Shown: piece after piece, positions 7,399 through 17,324 of the stretch
How the letters are laid out: each line of letters starts with the position of its first letter
How positions within the stretch are numbered: the stretch's first letter is position 1
Notes under the pieces: generated by a model
Seen by the model: the letters and a program-made list of their open reading frames with translations, nothing else
Databases searched by the model: none
What the model was told of the DNA's origin: nothing
Position numbers and translations under genes: made by a program
From: JACCTU01 sp963848525
GTDB taxonomy: Bacteria; Actinomycetota; Thermoleophilia; Gaiellales; Gaiellaceae
Assembly (NCBI GenBank): GCA_963848525.1
Contig: CAWKDZ010000002.1
Location: forward strand, 372,001-436,000
Length of the DNA: 64,000 nt
Direction of reading: 5' to 3'

Positions 7399-8460
7399 GT
7401 GCGCATGTTCAGACGACTGCTCGTTCCCGTGCTCGCTCTCGCCGCCGCGTCCGCCATCGGCGCCGGCGTCGGGATCGGCGTCTGGGAAGCCAAAGAAACA
7501 GATGAGGCCGCGTCGACCGTGACGACCCCCAACCAGGTCACGAGCGCGCCTGCCGGAAGCAACCTCTCGATCAACGAGATCTACGACGGCGCCAGCAGCG
7601 GGGTCGTGCACATCACCACCGGAGCCGCCCAGGCGGACCCCTTGGGCGGCGGCGGCGGGGCCACCGGCAGCGGCTTCGTGATCGACGACGAGGGCCACGT
7701 GGCCACGAACCAGCACGTCGTCGAGGGCGTCGAGCAGGTGACCGTGCGCTTCGAGAACGGCGAGGAGCGGACGGCGCGCGTCGTCGGGGCGGACCCGTCC
7801 ACCGACGTCGCGCTGCTCAAGCTGGACAGCCTGCCCGACGGCGTCGAGCCGCTCGAGCTCGGCTCGACCGAGTCGCTCGAGATCGGCGACCTCGTCGTCG
7901 CGATCGGCAGCCCGTTCGGCCTCCAGGGAACGGTCACCGCCGGCATCGTCAGCGCGCTCGGCCGCGAGCTGACCGCGCCGGACGGCTTCACGATCGACGG
8001 CGCGATCCAGACGGACGCGGCGATCAACCCCGGCAACAGCGGCGGCCCACTGCTCGACGGCCAGGGACGCGTGGTCGGGATCAACTCGCAGATCGCGACC
8101 GAGTCCGGCGGCAACGTCGGGATCGGGTACGCGGTCCCGATCGAGACCGTGCAGGAGGTCGTCGAGGCGCTCAAGACGGGCCAGACGATCGAGCGGCCCT
8201 ACCTCGGTGTTCGCCTCTCGGACGCGGACAACGGTGCCGCGCTCGTCGAGGTCACCGACGGCAGCCCGGCCGAAGACGCCGGGCTCGAGCCGGGCGACGT
8301 GGTCGTCGAGGTCGAGGGCGAAGCGATCGACTCCGGCGACGAGCTTCGCCGCGCGGTCGCGGAGCACCAGCCGGGCGACGAGCTCGAGCTGACCGTCAGG
8401 GGCAGCGACGGCGAGACGCGCGACGTGACCGTCACGCTCGGAACGCGGCCCGGGAGCTAG
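7399..8460 (+). CDS. HtrA/DegP-family serine protease with PDZ domain (PepD-like)
   Basis: Secreted or membrane-anchored envelope protease. Residues ~3-25 form a signal/anchor segment; the trypsin-like domain has the triad His in TNQHVVEG, Asp in STDVALLKL and Ser in NPGNSGGPLL; a PDZ domain (PYLGVRLSD... to the C-terminus) follows. GTG at 7399 gives MRMFRRLL; the ATG at 7405 is an equally possible start. The stop shares CTAG (8457-8460) with the convergent DUF1996 gene. The divergent two-component genes and the intervening operator indicate envelope-stress control. Confidence 0.95.
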   Translation: MRMFRRLLVPVLALAAASAIGAGVGIGVWEAKETDEAASTVTTPNQVTSAPAGSNLSINEIYDGASSGVVHITTGAAQADPLGGGGGATGSGFVIDDEGHVATNQHVVEGVEQVTVRFENGEERTARVVGADPSTDVALLKLDSLPDGVEPLELGSTESLEIGDLVVAIGSPFGLQGTVTAGIVSALGRELTAPDGFTIDGAIQTDAAINPGNSGGPLLDGQGRVVGINSQIATESGGNVGIGYAVPIETVQEVVEALKTGQTIERPYLGVRLSDADNGAALVEVTDGSPAEDAGLEPGDVVVEVEGEAIDSGDELRRAVAEHQPGDELELTVRGSDGETRDVTVTLGTRPGS

Positions 8461-9299
8461 GTTCCCCGGCCGCAGTGCCGGAGTGCGTTCAGGCAGCCGT
8501 CGATCAGCCGCGCGAGCTCATCCTGACTCCACGCGTTGAAGAAGTCCGCGTGCGCCGAGAACTGGCCGACCGAGGACAGCTCGACGCTCGCGCCCGGCGC
8601 GATCGCCGGGTAGCGCAGGATCAGCGAGAGCGCCGGAACGCCGACCGGGTGCGTGGACGGGCAGCGACCGCGCTGCGGGTACGCAGCATGGCTCTGATGG
8701 TCGGGGCTGTCGAGGCTCCTGCCGTTCCAGCAGCTGGGGAAGGTGACGTGGAGGCGGAGCGTGTTCATCCGGCCGGCCGGGCACGTCGGCACGGTGCTCG
8801 TCGGGCGCACCCCTGACCGCGCGCCGCAGTTCCAGAAGGTGACGCGCTGGTCCTGCGGCGAACGCGCGGCGGCGTTGCCGGCGATCACGCGGAAGCCCTG
8901 CGGGAAGGCGCGCACGTGCTCGAGCGTCCGGCGCCGGTAGTAGATCGTCGCCCCGAGGGGCTCGACTGCGCTGCCGTTCACGACCAGCGTCGGCGCCCAG
9001 TACGCGGCCGTGTCGCCCGTGCGGCGGCAGGTCGTCCGTCCTGCGCGCAGCGAGCGGACCGTCGAGAAGGCGTTCGTGGTCGCGTTGCCGACGAAGGTGT
9101 GGTTGTGGAACGTGCCGGGGCGGCGGGGCGCGACGATCGGGTCGTCGGAGGCGCGATGGCTGAACCCGCACGCACTGACGAAGTTGACGCCCTTGAGCTG
9201 TCCGAACGCGGCTCGTTCGTCCGGGCCGGCGGCGGAAACGGCGACTGCGGTTCCGAGGGGGAGCAGGGCGGCGGCGATCCCGACGACGACGAGCCTCAT
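8457..9299 (-). CDS. Secreted DUF1996 domain protein
   Basis: A 280-residue exported protein: residues 1-~22 (MRLVVVGIAAALLPLGTAVA) form a signal peptide; the mature part carries the DUF1996 hallmarks FVSACGFSHRASDDPIV, FHNHTFVGN, the tryptophan/cysteine segment VTFWNCG, CWNG and SHAAYPQRGRCP. The family is found in actinobacteria and fungi, sometimes next to carbohydrate-binding modules, but has no settled function. The start is fixed by AGGAGG 7 bases before ATG at 9299. It is convergent with htrA, sharing the stop tetranucleotide. Confidence 0.85.
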   Translation of the reverse strand: MRLVVVGIAAALLPLGTAVAVSAAGPDERAAFGQLKGVNFVSACGFSHRASDDPIVAPRRPGTFHNHTFVGNATTNAFSTVRSLRAGRTTCRRTGDTAAYWAPTLVVNGSAVEPLGATIYYRRRTLEHVRAFPQGFRVIAGNAAARSPQDQRVTFWNCGARSGVRPTSTVPTCPAGRMNTLRLHVTFPSCWNGRSLDSPDHQSHAAYPQRGRCPSTHPVGVPALSLILRYPAIAPGASVELSSVGQFSAHADFFNAWSQDELARLIDGCLNALRHCGRGT

Positions 9300-9405
9300 C
9301 ACGTCCTCCTGGTCGACTGCGCCGGACTGTAGTGCCGGATGGCACGAAGGTGTGTCTGGCGCTCGCAAAATGCTCGTAAAACCGCGCTCGGTCAGAATTG
9401 CCCGC

Positions 9406-10242
9406 GTGGACACGGATACGGAGACCGTCGAGCTGCACATCGTCTCGGACTCGACCGGCGAGACGGCGACGCGCCTGGTGCATGCACTCGAGGCGCAGTT
9501 CCCCGACCAGCTCTTCGAGGAGATCCGGCATCCACGAGTCGAGTCGGTCGAGGAGCTCGAGGACGCCGTCCGGAGAGCCCGCGGCCACCGGGCGGTCGTC
9601 TTCTACACGCTTGTCAAGCCGGAGCTCCGCGACGCGATGCGCCGGGCCTGCCGACGAGCCCGCGTGCACTACTGCGACCTGCTCGGCCAGCCGATCGACG
9701 CCGTCTCGCGCGTCGCCGGCGTCGCCGCGCAAGGACGGGCGGGGGCCAGGGCGCCGCTCGATGCGGGCTACTTCCGGCGGATCGAGGCGATCGAGTTCGC
9801 GGTCAAGTACGACGACGGCATCGGCGGCGGGCTCGACGAGGCAGACGTCGTGCTCGTCGGCGTCTCGCGCACGTCGAAGACGCCGCTCTCGATGTACCTC
9901 GGGACGATGGGCTACAAGGCCGCGAACGTCCCGATCGTCGCCGGCGTCGAGCCGCCGCAGGATCTGTTCAGGATCAACCAGGTGAAGGTCGTCGGGCTGA
10001 CGATCGACGCGAACCGGCTCGCGGAGATCCGCCAGGCCCGCGCGCGCAGCTTCGGCGGAACTGCGCGGCAGTACTCCGAGCTCGTGAAGATCTACGAGGA
10101 GCTGGCGGTCGCCGAGAGAATCCACCGGCGGCTCGGCTGTCCCGTGATCGACGTCTCCGAGCTCTCGATCGAGGAGACCGCGCAGCGCGTGATCCGGACG
10201 GTCGAGCGGCGGCGCGCTGAGGCGCAGGCGGTACAAGCGTGA
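9406..10242 (+). CDS. PPDK/PEP-synthetase regulatory protein (DUF299 kinase-phosphorylase)
   Basis: Bifunctional ADP-dependent kinase and Pi-dependent phosphorylase that switches pyruvate phosphate dikinase (or PEP synthetase) off and on by acting on the threonine next to its catalytic histidine. The 278-residue protein opens ELHIVSDSTGETATRLV, contains HYCDLLGQP and the P-loop-like GVSRTSKTPLSMYLG at about residue 155, all diagnostic for the family. A PPDK gene lies 0.9 kb downstream and has the target GGMTSHA. GTG at 9406 is preferred: CAGAAT lies 7 bases upstream; an ATG at 9370 is the alternative. Confidence 0.92.
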   Translation: MDTDTETVELHIVSDSTGETATRLVHALEAQFPDQLFEEIRHPRVESVEELEDAVRRARGHRAVVFYTLVKPELRDAMRRACRRARVHYCDLLGQPIDAVSRVAGVAAQGRAGARAPLDAGYFRRIEAIEFAVKYDDGIGGGLDEADVVLVGVSRTSKTPLSMYLGTMGYKAANVPIVAGVEPPQDLFRINQVKVVGLTIDANRLAEIRQARARSFGGTARQYSELVKIYEELAVAERIHRRLGCPVIDVSELSIEETAQRVIRTVERRRAEAQAVQA

Positions 10243-10397
10243 GCCGCGACCTGAGCGAGAAGGGCTGGGTGCCGCTCCGCCACTGGGCGCTGTGGTGGAC
10301 CCTCCTTGCGCTCGCGATGGTCGTCTTCTACGTCGTGCTGACGCCGATCTGGATCGGGATCAGGGTCGCGGGCTGGCTCGCGGCCAAGCGCTCGTAA
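10239..10397 (+). CDS. Small single-pass membrane protein coupled to the PPDK regulator
   Basis: A 52-codon frame starting GTG at 10239, overlapping the stop of the PPDK regulatory gene in GTGA, and ending TAA at 10395-10397. The protein begins MSRDLSEKGWVPLRHWALWW and then has one hydrophobic segment (about residues 18-45, including LLALAMVVFYVVLTPIWIG) and a basic end AAKRS. The overlap type is the same as in secure operons of this window, which argues for a real translated gene. No family is recognised; a membrane partner or localiser of the regulator is only a guess. Confidence 0.6.
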   Translation: MSRDLSEKGWVPLRHWALWWTLLALAMVVFYVVLTPIWIGIRVAGWLAAKRS

Positions 10398-10426
10398 CCC
10401 GCTCGCGTTGGATGTCCTCGGGCCGC

Positions 10427-10452
10427 CAGTGCCTGGCACTGTGTCTGGCACT
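10427..10452. repeat. 26-bp dispersed repeat, copy 1
   Basis: Two tandem CTGGCACTG-type units lie in the gap between the small membrane protein gene and the pepE-like gene. The reverse complement recurs at 30482-30507 with 25 of 26 identical bases. Short GTGTCTGGCAC-type repeats of this kind resemble REP-like elements in other bacteria; no transposase is nearby. Confidence 0.6.
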
Positions 10453-10488
10453 CCGCGTGACGAAAGCGAAACGAATCATCCACGGGGT

Positions 10489-11148
10489 CTAGAGAGCGCG
10501 CGACTCGAGCGGCTTCTCTGATCCCGGCTCGACGCGGTACGCGCGCTTCCCCGGCTCGGCGGCCACGACCTCGGCGAGCTCCGTGCCCACGAAGTGGAGC
10601 CCGACGCCGTCCTCGGCCGCGTAGCCGGCCGGAAAGCCGCTGTCGACGAGCTCGCGGTAGCGCGGCCGGCGGAGCTCCTCGCCGTCGTAGTGCGGGCAGG
10701 CGCTCCCGGGGAGGAAGCCGAGCCCGTCGCGCATGCCCTCGAGCTGCGGCCCGAACGAGTCGGTCAGGCCGGCCTCGAACCAGCAGATCATCCCGGCGCT
10801 CGACCCGCAGAGCACGACGCCCTGCTCCCACGCCTCCCGCAGCGCGGAGTCCATGCCGTGCACTCGCCAGATCGCGAGCATGTTCGCCGTGTTGCCGCCG
10901 CCGACGTAGATCACGTCCTGCCCGAGCACGAGCTCGCGCAGCTCCTCGGGCGGCCAGGGGAAGAACGAGAGGTGCGACGGCTCCGCCTTGCGCGCGTACG
11001 TGTCGTAGAAACGGATCACGAACTCCGGCGACTCCGCGCTTGCCGTCGGGACGAAGCACACGCGCGGCCCGCGCGCGAGCCCGAGGATGAAGTCGTCGAG
11101 CGCCGTGCCGAGCCCGGCTCCGCCCATGGCCACGATGTGCCTGGTCAT
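10489..11148 (-). CDS. pepE: Peptidase E (family S51) / cyanophycinase-like hydrolase
   Basis: A 219-residue class I glutamine-amidotransferase-fold hydrolase. It shows HIVAMGGAGLG at the start, VIYVGGGNTANML, the nucleophile in LCGSSAGMICWFE at about residue 118 and a histidine in SACPHYDGEE, matching the S51 serine-peptidase pattern of alpha-aspartyl dipeptidases. Cytosolic dipeptide turnover is the likely role. ATG at 11148 lies 29 bases from the divergent ppdK start, and CACAAT stands 6 bases before it. Confidence 0.88.
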   Translation of the reverse strand: MTRHIVAMGGAGLGTALDDFILGLARGPRVCFVPTASAESPEFVIRFYDTYARKAEPSHLSFFPWPPEELRELVLGQDVIYVGGGNTANMLAIWRVHGMDSALREAWEQGVVLCGSSAGMICWFEAGLTDSFGPQLEGMRDGLGFLPGSACPHYDGEELRRPRYRELVDSGFPAGYAAEDGVGLHFVGTELAEVVAAEPGKRAYRVEPGSEKPLESRAL

Positions 11149-11177
11149 ACGGGCATTGTGGGAGTATTCGCAGCCGC

Positions 11178-13769
<2,592 letters not shown>

Positions 13770-13774
13770 CGCCG

Positions 13775-14692
13775 CTACACGATCAGCTCGGCGACGGACC
13801 AGTACGCGAGCCCGACGCAGGCGACCATCACGACGACGACGCCGACGACGCCCGCGGTGCCGGGCCGCCCGTACGCAGCGTGCGTCTGGCCGAAGCGCGA
13901 GAGCGCGATACCGGCGAGCGCACCGGCGATCAGGCCACCGACGTGTCCGCCCACGGAGACGTTGCTCAGCGTCAGCGAGAGCACGAGGTTGAGGACGATG
14001 ATCCCGAGCGCGCCGCCGCCGAGCACGTAGTGCCGCTGCCGCTCGAAGACCAGCGCGGCGCCGAGGACGCCGTAGAGCGCGCCCGACGCCCCGACCGTCG
14101 GCGTCCCGAGCGACGAGTCGAAGAGCCCGTACTTCCCGAAGACGAGCGCGCCCGCCGCACCGCCCAGGCCCCCCGCGAGGTAGATCAGCGCGAACCGCCA
14201 GCGCCCGATCGCCTCCTCGACGGGCGCGGCGATCCACCAGAGGAAGAGCATGTTCATTCCGAGGTGGATCAGGCTCGCGTGCATGAACATCGAGGTGACG
14301 AGACGCCACCACTCGCCTTCGGCGACGCCGATCGGTGCGCCCGTGAACGGGTTGATGTTGAAGCCGATCAGCGCGCCGTCGATGAAGAGCTCGCCGCCCG
14401 GCGAGTTCAGCGTCCCCCCGCCGGCTGCGAGCAGCAGCACGTAGGCCGCGACGTTGGCGCCGATCAGGATCTTCGTCAGCAGCGCGCCGGTGCCCTCGAC
14501 CCCGAAGCGCCTCGCGCTGCTCGCGACCTTGGCCGGGCCGGTCGCGATGCCCGCGTGCTCGGCGCACTTGATCCCGACCGGCGTGTAGACCATGCAGTCG
14601 GGGCAGAGGCCGCGTCCGCACTCCGGGCAGGAGACGCCCGTCTGGCGGTTCGGGTGCCGGTAGCAGGTGAGCGGGGCGGGGGCCGTGGCCAC
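13775..14692 (-). CDS. Rhomboid intramembrane serine protease with N-terminal zinc finger
   Basis: A 305-residue membrane protease. Residues ~9-45 hold a B-box-like zinc finger (CYRHPNRQTGVSCPECGRGL, CPDC, CAEH); six to seven membrane segments follow. Catalytic elements are GASGALYG (Ser) and VGGHVGGLIAG (His), and the HxxxN motif HLGMNMLFLWW is present in the second core helix. Substrates are unknown. GTG at 14692 has TACGCT 8 bases upstream on the minus strand, overlapping the divergent comB -10 element. The gene ends 5 bases from ppdK. Confidence 0.93.
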   Translation of the reverse strand: MATAPAPLTCYRHPNRQTGVSCPECGRGLCPDCMVYTPVGIKCAEHAGIATGPAKVASSARRFGVEGTGALLTKILIGANVAAYVLLLAAGGGTLNSPGGELFIDGALIGFNINPFTGAPIGVAEGEWWRLVTSMFMHASLIHLGMNMLFLWWIAAPVEEAIGRWRFALIYLAGGLGGAAGALVFGKYGLFDSSLGTPTVGASGALYGVLGAALVFERQRHYVLGGGALGIIVLNLVLSLTLSNVSVGGHVGGLIAGALAGIALSRFGQTHAAYGRPGTAGVVGVVVVMVACVGLAYWSVAELIV

Positions 14693-14699
14693 GGCCGAC

Positions 14700-14706
14700 T
14701 AGCGTA
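14700..14706. promoter_or_regulatory. Shared bidirectional -10 core TAGCGTA
   Basis: TAGCGT reads as a -10 for the plus-strand comB gene (7 bases before GTG) and TACGCT, its overlap on the other strand, as a -10 for the rhomboid gene (8 bases before GTG). Both genes would be leaderless and be driven from one 7-bp symmetric core within a 20-bp gap. Confidence 0.55.
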
Positions 14707-14712
14707 CGCAAC

Positions 14713-15393
14713 GTGCGCGTCGACGTCGCCTTCACGCCTGCGGAGGCGGTCGCCGCGCCCGTCGGTGTCGTCGTGGACGTGCTGCGGGCGACGTCGACGA
14801 TCGCGCAGGCGCTCGCGAGCGGCTGGCCGCGGGTTCTCTGCGCGCCGGGGATCGACGAGGCGCGGGCGGTGCGTGAAGAGCTCGGCGAGGGTCTGCTCGG
14901 CGGCGAGCGAACCGCCGTTCGGATCAAGGGCTTCGATGTCGGTGCGTCGCCGCGGGAGTTCCTCGAGCAGGGCGACCAGCCGCTGATCTTCTCGACCACG
15001 AACGGGACGCGCGCGATCCTGACCGCCGCGGCGAGCTGTGACCGCGTCTACCTCGGAAGCCTGCTCAACCTCGACGCCGTCGCGCGCGTCGCGCGGGAGA
15101 GTGGGGAGGACGTCGCGATCGTGTGCGCCGGCTTCCAGGGCACGTTCGCGCTCGACGACGCGTACTGCGCGGGCCGCATCGTCCAGCTCGTCGGCGGCGA
15201 CCGCACCGACGCCGCGAAGGCGGCCGAGCTGATCGCGCGCTCGTTCCCGGACGCCCACGAGGGGCTGACCGCGCGCACGTACGGGCCGCCCGGGCTCGAG
15301 GAGGACATCCGTTTCTGTGCGCGCGAGAGCGTGCTCGAGGTCGTGCCGCGCTTCGCCCGGATGGTGGGCGCGGCCGCCGAGATCGTCGCCTAG
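14713..15393 (+). CDS. 2-phosphosulfolactate phosphatase family protein (ComB-like)
   Basis: A 226-residue member of the ComB phosphatase family, which in methanogens acts in coenzyme M synthesis but is widespread in bacteria that make no coenzyme M. Diagnostic parts are VVVDVLRATSTIAQAL, FSTTNGTRAI, VYLGSLLN, VCAGFQGTFALDDAYCAG and the C-terminal FCARES. The cytosolic substrate in this organism is unknown. It is divergent from the rhomboid gene and followed by a strong hairpin. Confidence 0.88.
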   Translation: MRVDVAFTPAEAVAAPVGVVVDVLRATSTIAQALASGWPRVLCAPGIDEARAVREELGEGLLGGERTAVRIKGFDVGASPREFLEQGDQPLIFSTTNGTRAILTAAASCDRVYLGSLLNLDAVARVARESGEDVAIVCAGFQGTFALDDAYCAGRIVQLVGGDRTDAAKAAELIARSFPDAHEGLTARTYGPPGLEEDIRFCARESVLEVVPRFARMVGAAAEIVA

Positions 15394-15405
15394 ACTCGAG
15401 TCAGC

Positions 15406-15460
15406 GGGCTAGCAGCCAGTCCTTGGCGACCTCGATCAGACGAGGCACGGCTGCTAGCCC
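15406..15460. terminator. Large hairpin after the comB-like gene
   Basis: A perfect 12-bp inverted repeat (GGGCTAGCAGCC at 15406-15417 and GGCTGCTAGCCC at 15449-15460) encloses a second small stem CCTCG/CGAGG. It lies 13 bases after the stop codon. There is no T-run, so it is a structural 3' end or factor-dependent terminator rather than a classic intrinsic one. Confidence 0.45.
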
Positions 15461-15540
15461 CTTGTCCGCAGCCGCGGATCCGCGGTAGCGGATCCGCGAC
15501 GCGCAACCCTGAAGCGCGCCGCTTCGCGCGCGGTCGCGGG
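15461..15540. repeat. Two-hairpin intergenic repeat, copy A (diverged)
   Basis: Begins TTGTCCGCAGCCGCGGATCC and carries a first stem around GGATCCGC/GCGGATCC and a second GC stem with a TTCG-type loop. It matches the copies at 17014-17090 and 31086-31162 in order and type of parts but is the most diverged. Confidence 0.55.
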
Positions 15541-15564
15541 CGCCGAGCGTCTCGCCTTGACAGC

Positions 15565-15593
15565 GAACGTGTGTTCGTGTAGAACATACGTTC
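15565..15593 (+). promoter_or_regulatory. Two LexA (SOS) boxes upstream of imuB
   Basis: GAACGTGTGTTC (15565-15576) and GAACATACGTTC (15582-15593) are both perfect GAAC-N4-GTTC palindromes, the LexA box of actinobacteria and Bacillus, spaced 17 bp centre to centre. The second ends three bases before the imuB ATG, so LexA bound here would directly block transcription start. Confidence 0.88.
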
Positions 15594-15595
15594 CC

Positions 15596-16780
15596 ATGAT
15601 CGCCTGCCTCGCCATCCCGGGCTTCCCGCTGCGTGCGGCGCTGCGCTCGCGGCCCTCGCTCGCGACCTCGTCCGCGGCCCTGGCTCCGCCTGCGGGGGAG
15701 GAGCCGCTGCTCGGGCCCGTGACGGCCGCTGCCGAGGCGCAGGGAGTGCGTCCCGGGATGCGGATGGGGGAGGCGCTCGCAACGTGCCCGGCGCTCGTGC
15801 TCATCGACGAGGACCCGTCCGCGGCCGAGCAGTCGTGGGAGGAGATCCTGCGCCGGCTCGAGGACGCCGGCATCGCCGTCGAGACGGTCGAGCCTGGATG
15901 CGCGTACTTCGAGACCCGGGGCGTCGAGCGGCTCTACGGGGGGCTCGAGGCCGCGCTCCGACGCGCGCTCGCCGCCGTCGGCGCTGGCTGGGACGCGCGG
16001 ATCGGCGCGGCCGAGCGGCGCTTCGCCGCGCTCGCGGCCGCGAACGTCGCCCGCGCGGGACAGGTGCTCGTCGTCTCCGACGAGCAGACGATCGACTTCC
16101 TGGCACCGCTGCCGCTCTCGCTGCTCCCGCTCGACGAGCGGCGACAGCTAGAGCTGCGCGAGCTGGGCGTGAAGAGGTTGGGCGAGCTTGCCGGGCTCCC
16201 CAGAGCCGCCGTCGCCGAACGCTTGGGGCCGGACGGCCGGCGTGCCTGGAGCCTGGCGAGAGGGGGCGCGGCAGGGCGGGTGTCGGGGCGGCGCCCGCCT
16301 GCCGAGCTCTTCGAGGAGCTCGAGTTTCCCGAGGCGGTCGGCAACGAGCTCACGCTCCGCCGAGCGTTCGGGGTCCTGCTCGACAAGGTGCTCGAGCGCA
16401 GCGCGCGCGACGCGCGCTTCGTTCGCAAGGCCGCGCTTTCGGCGCGGCTCGTCGGCGGCGGCTCGTGGCGGAGAACCGTGACGATGCGCGACCCGACGGC
16501 GGAGCGCGACCGCCTGCGTCATGCGCTCGGGCCCAAGCTGGCGGAGCTGCCCGCCCCGGTCGTCTCCCTCCGGATCGAGCTCGTCGAGCTGACGGACACG
16601 CAGGGCCAGCAGCTCGAGCTCGTCCAGGCGGCCGGGGCGGAGCTGCAGACGCGGCTCAAGGAGGGGTTGCGCCAGGTTCGCGCGAGCACCGGTTCGGGCT
16701 CGGTCGCATCGGTGGTCGAAGTGGCACCGTGGTCGCGGATCCCGGAAGCGCGGGCGCTGTTCGTGCCTCGCGACGACTGA
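15596..16780 (+). CDS. imuB: ImuB, Y-family polymerase-like mutasome subunit
   Basis: Catalytically inactive Y-family homologue that bridges the beta clamp and DnaE2 in SOS mutagenesis. The 394-residue protein has the palm, fingers and little-finger layout (RLYGGLEAALRRALAA, QTIDFLAPLPLSLLP, ELGVKRLGELAGLP), but the catalytic acidic motifs are absent: the N-terminus reads MIACLAIPGFPLRAAL and the second motif reads EPGCAYFETRG. QQLELV in the C-terminal part is a possible clamp-binding motif. ATG at 15596 follows the second LexA box by three bases. DUF6504 and dnaE2 lie downstream; no imuA is seen. Confidence 0.9.
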   Translation: MIACLAIPGFPLRAALRSRPSLATSSAALAPPAGEEPLLGPVTAAAEAQGVRPGMRMGEALATCPALVLIDEDPSAAEQSWEEILRRLEDAGIAVETVEPGCAYFETRGVERLYGGLEAALRRALAAVGAGWDARIGAAERRFAALAAANVARAGQVLVVSDEQTIDFLAPLPLSLLPLDERRQLELRELGVKRLGELAGLPRAAVAERLGPDGRRAWSLARGGAAGRVSGRRPPAELFEELEFPEAVGNELTLRRAFGVLLDKVLERSARDARFVRKAALSARLVGGGSWRRTVTMRDPTAERDRLRHALGPKLAELPAPVVSLRIELVELTDTQGQQLELVQAAGAELQTRLKEGLRQVRASTGSGSVASVVEVAPWSRIPEARALFVPRDD

Positions 16781-17007
16781 ACGAGCCGCACCCGGCGCTC
16801 GTCGAGGCACAGTTCGACGGGACGCCGCGGCTCGTCAACCGTCAAGGGGTCGCGCTCGTCCGCGAGGAGTGGCGGGTCGTCGACCGCTGGTGGACCGAGG
16901 AGCCCGTCCAGCGGCGCTACTTCGAGCTCGTGCTCGAGTCAGGGCAGAACGTCGTCGTCTTCCGCGACGAGGAGCGGGGCGCATGGTTCAGCCAGCGCGG
17001 CGTTTGA
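16777..17007 (+). CDS. DUF6504 family protein
   Basis: A 76-residue protein, NEPHPALVEAQFDGTPRLVN then WRVVDRWWTEEPVQRRYFEL and a final FRDEERGAWFSQRGV. This short family commonly sits between ImuB and DnaE2 in actinobacterial SOS cassettes; its role is unknown but it is probably part of the mutasome. The first conserved residues are reached from a CTG at 16777 that overlaps the imuB stop in CTGA; an in-frame GTG at 16729 is the alternative. A dispersed repeat starts right after its stop. Confidence 0.75.
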   Translation: MNEPHPALVEAQFDGTPRLVNRQGVALVREEWRVVDRWWTEEPVQRRYFELVLESGQNVVVFRDEERGAWFSQRGV

Positions 17008-17013
17008 TTAGCC

Positions 17014-17090
17014 GTGCAAGCCGCGAATCCGCTCACGCGGATCCCCGCCGCGCAAGATCCCTAAAGGCGGCCGCTTCACGGCCGCGCTCG
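17014..17090. repeat. Two-hairpin intergenic repeat, copy B
   Basis: Shares GCAAGCCGCGAATCCGCT and CCTAAAGGCGGCCGCTTC with copy C at 31086. It contains a stem around ATCCGC...GCGGAT and a second GCGGCCG/CGGCCGC stem. It starts seven bases after the DUF6504 stop codon. Confidence 0.65.
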
Positions 17091-17108
17091 CAACGCCTTC
17101 GCCTGTCT

Positions 17109-17183
17109 CTAGCTAGGTATTGCGAACGCGAGCGTCGTCGCGAGGACGAGCAGCGTTGCCATGACCGAGACGAGCAGACCCAC
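17109..17183 (-). CDS. Possible 24-residue hydrophobic peptide
   Basis: GTG at 17183 follows AAGGAG at 6 bases and the frame gives MGLLVSVMATLLVLATTLAF then AIPS before TAG. The peptide is one hydrophobic segment. It lies downstream of the bicupin and of the 35-residue ORF on the same strand. It is too short to assign; the ribosome binding site is the main support. Confidence 0.35.
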   Translation of the reverse strand: MGLLVSVMATLLVLATTLAFAIPS

Positions 17184-17216
17184 GTGTGCTCCTTCGTCGA
17201 AAACGGTGTCCTCCCT

Positions 17217-17324
17217 TCAACGCAGCGCCTGCTTCCCGAGTTGCGGCCAGGGCGTCAGCTTGACGGCGCCGTTCTTCGCGAGGACGTCGTCGGCGATCTC
17301 GTCGGAGCGCTTCCGCGCGTCCAT
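17217..17324 (-). CDS. Possible 35-residue protein following the bicupin gene
   Basis: ATG at 17324 directly follows the bicupin stop (TGAATG) and GGAGG stands about 9 bases before it. The frame reads MDARKRSDEIADDVLAKNGA then VKLTPWPQLGKQALR and stops at 17217-17219. A charged, soluble small protein; no family is recognised. Tight spacing and the ribosome binding site support translation together with the bicupin. Confidence 0.4.
   Translation of the reverse strand: MDARKRSDEIADDVLAKNGAVKLTPWPQLGKQALR

Noticed and set aside
10427..10452. CRISPR repeat
   Set aside because: Only two copies 20 kb apart, no spacer array and no cas genes.
14713..15393. Evidence for coenzyme M biosynthesis
   Set aside because: ComB-family genes are widespread in bacteria without this pathway, and no comA/comC/comDE genes are seen.
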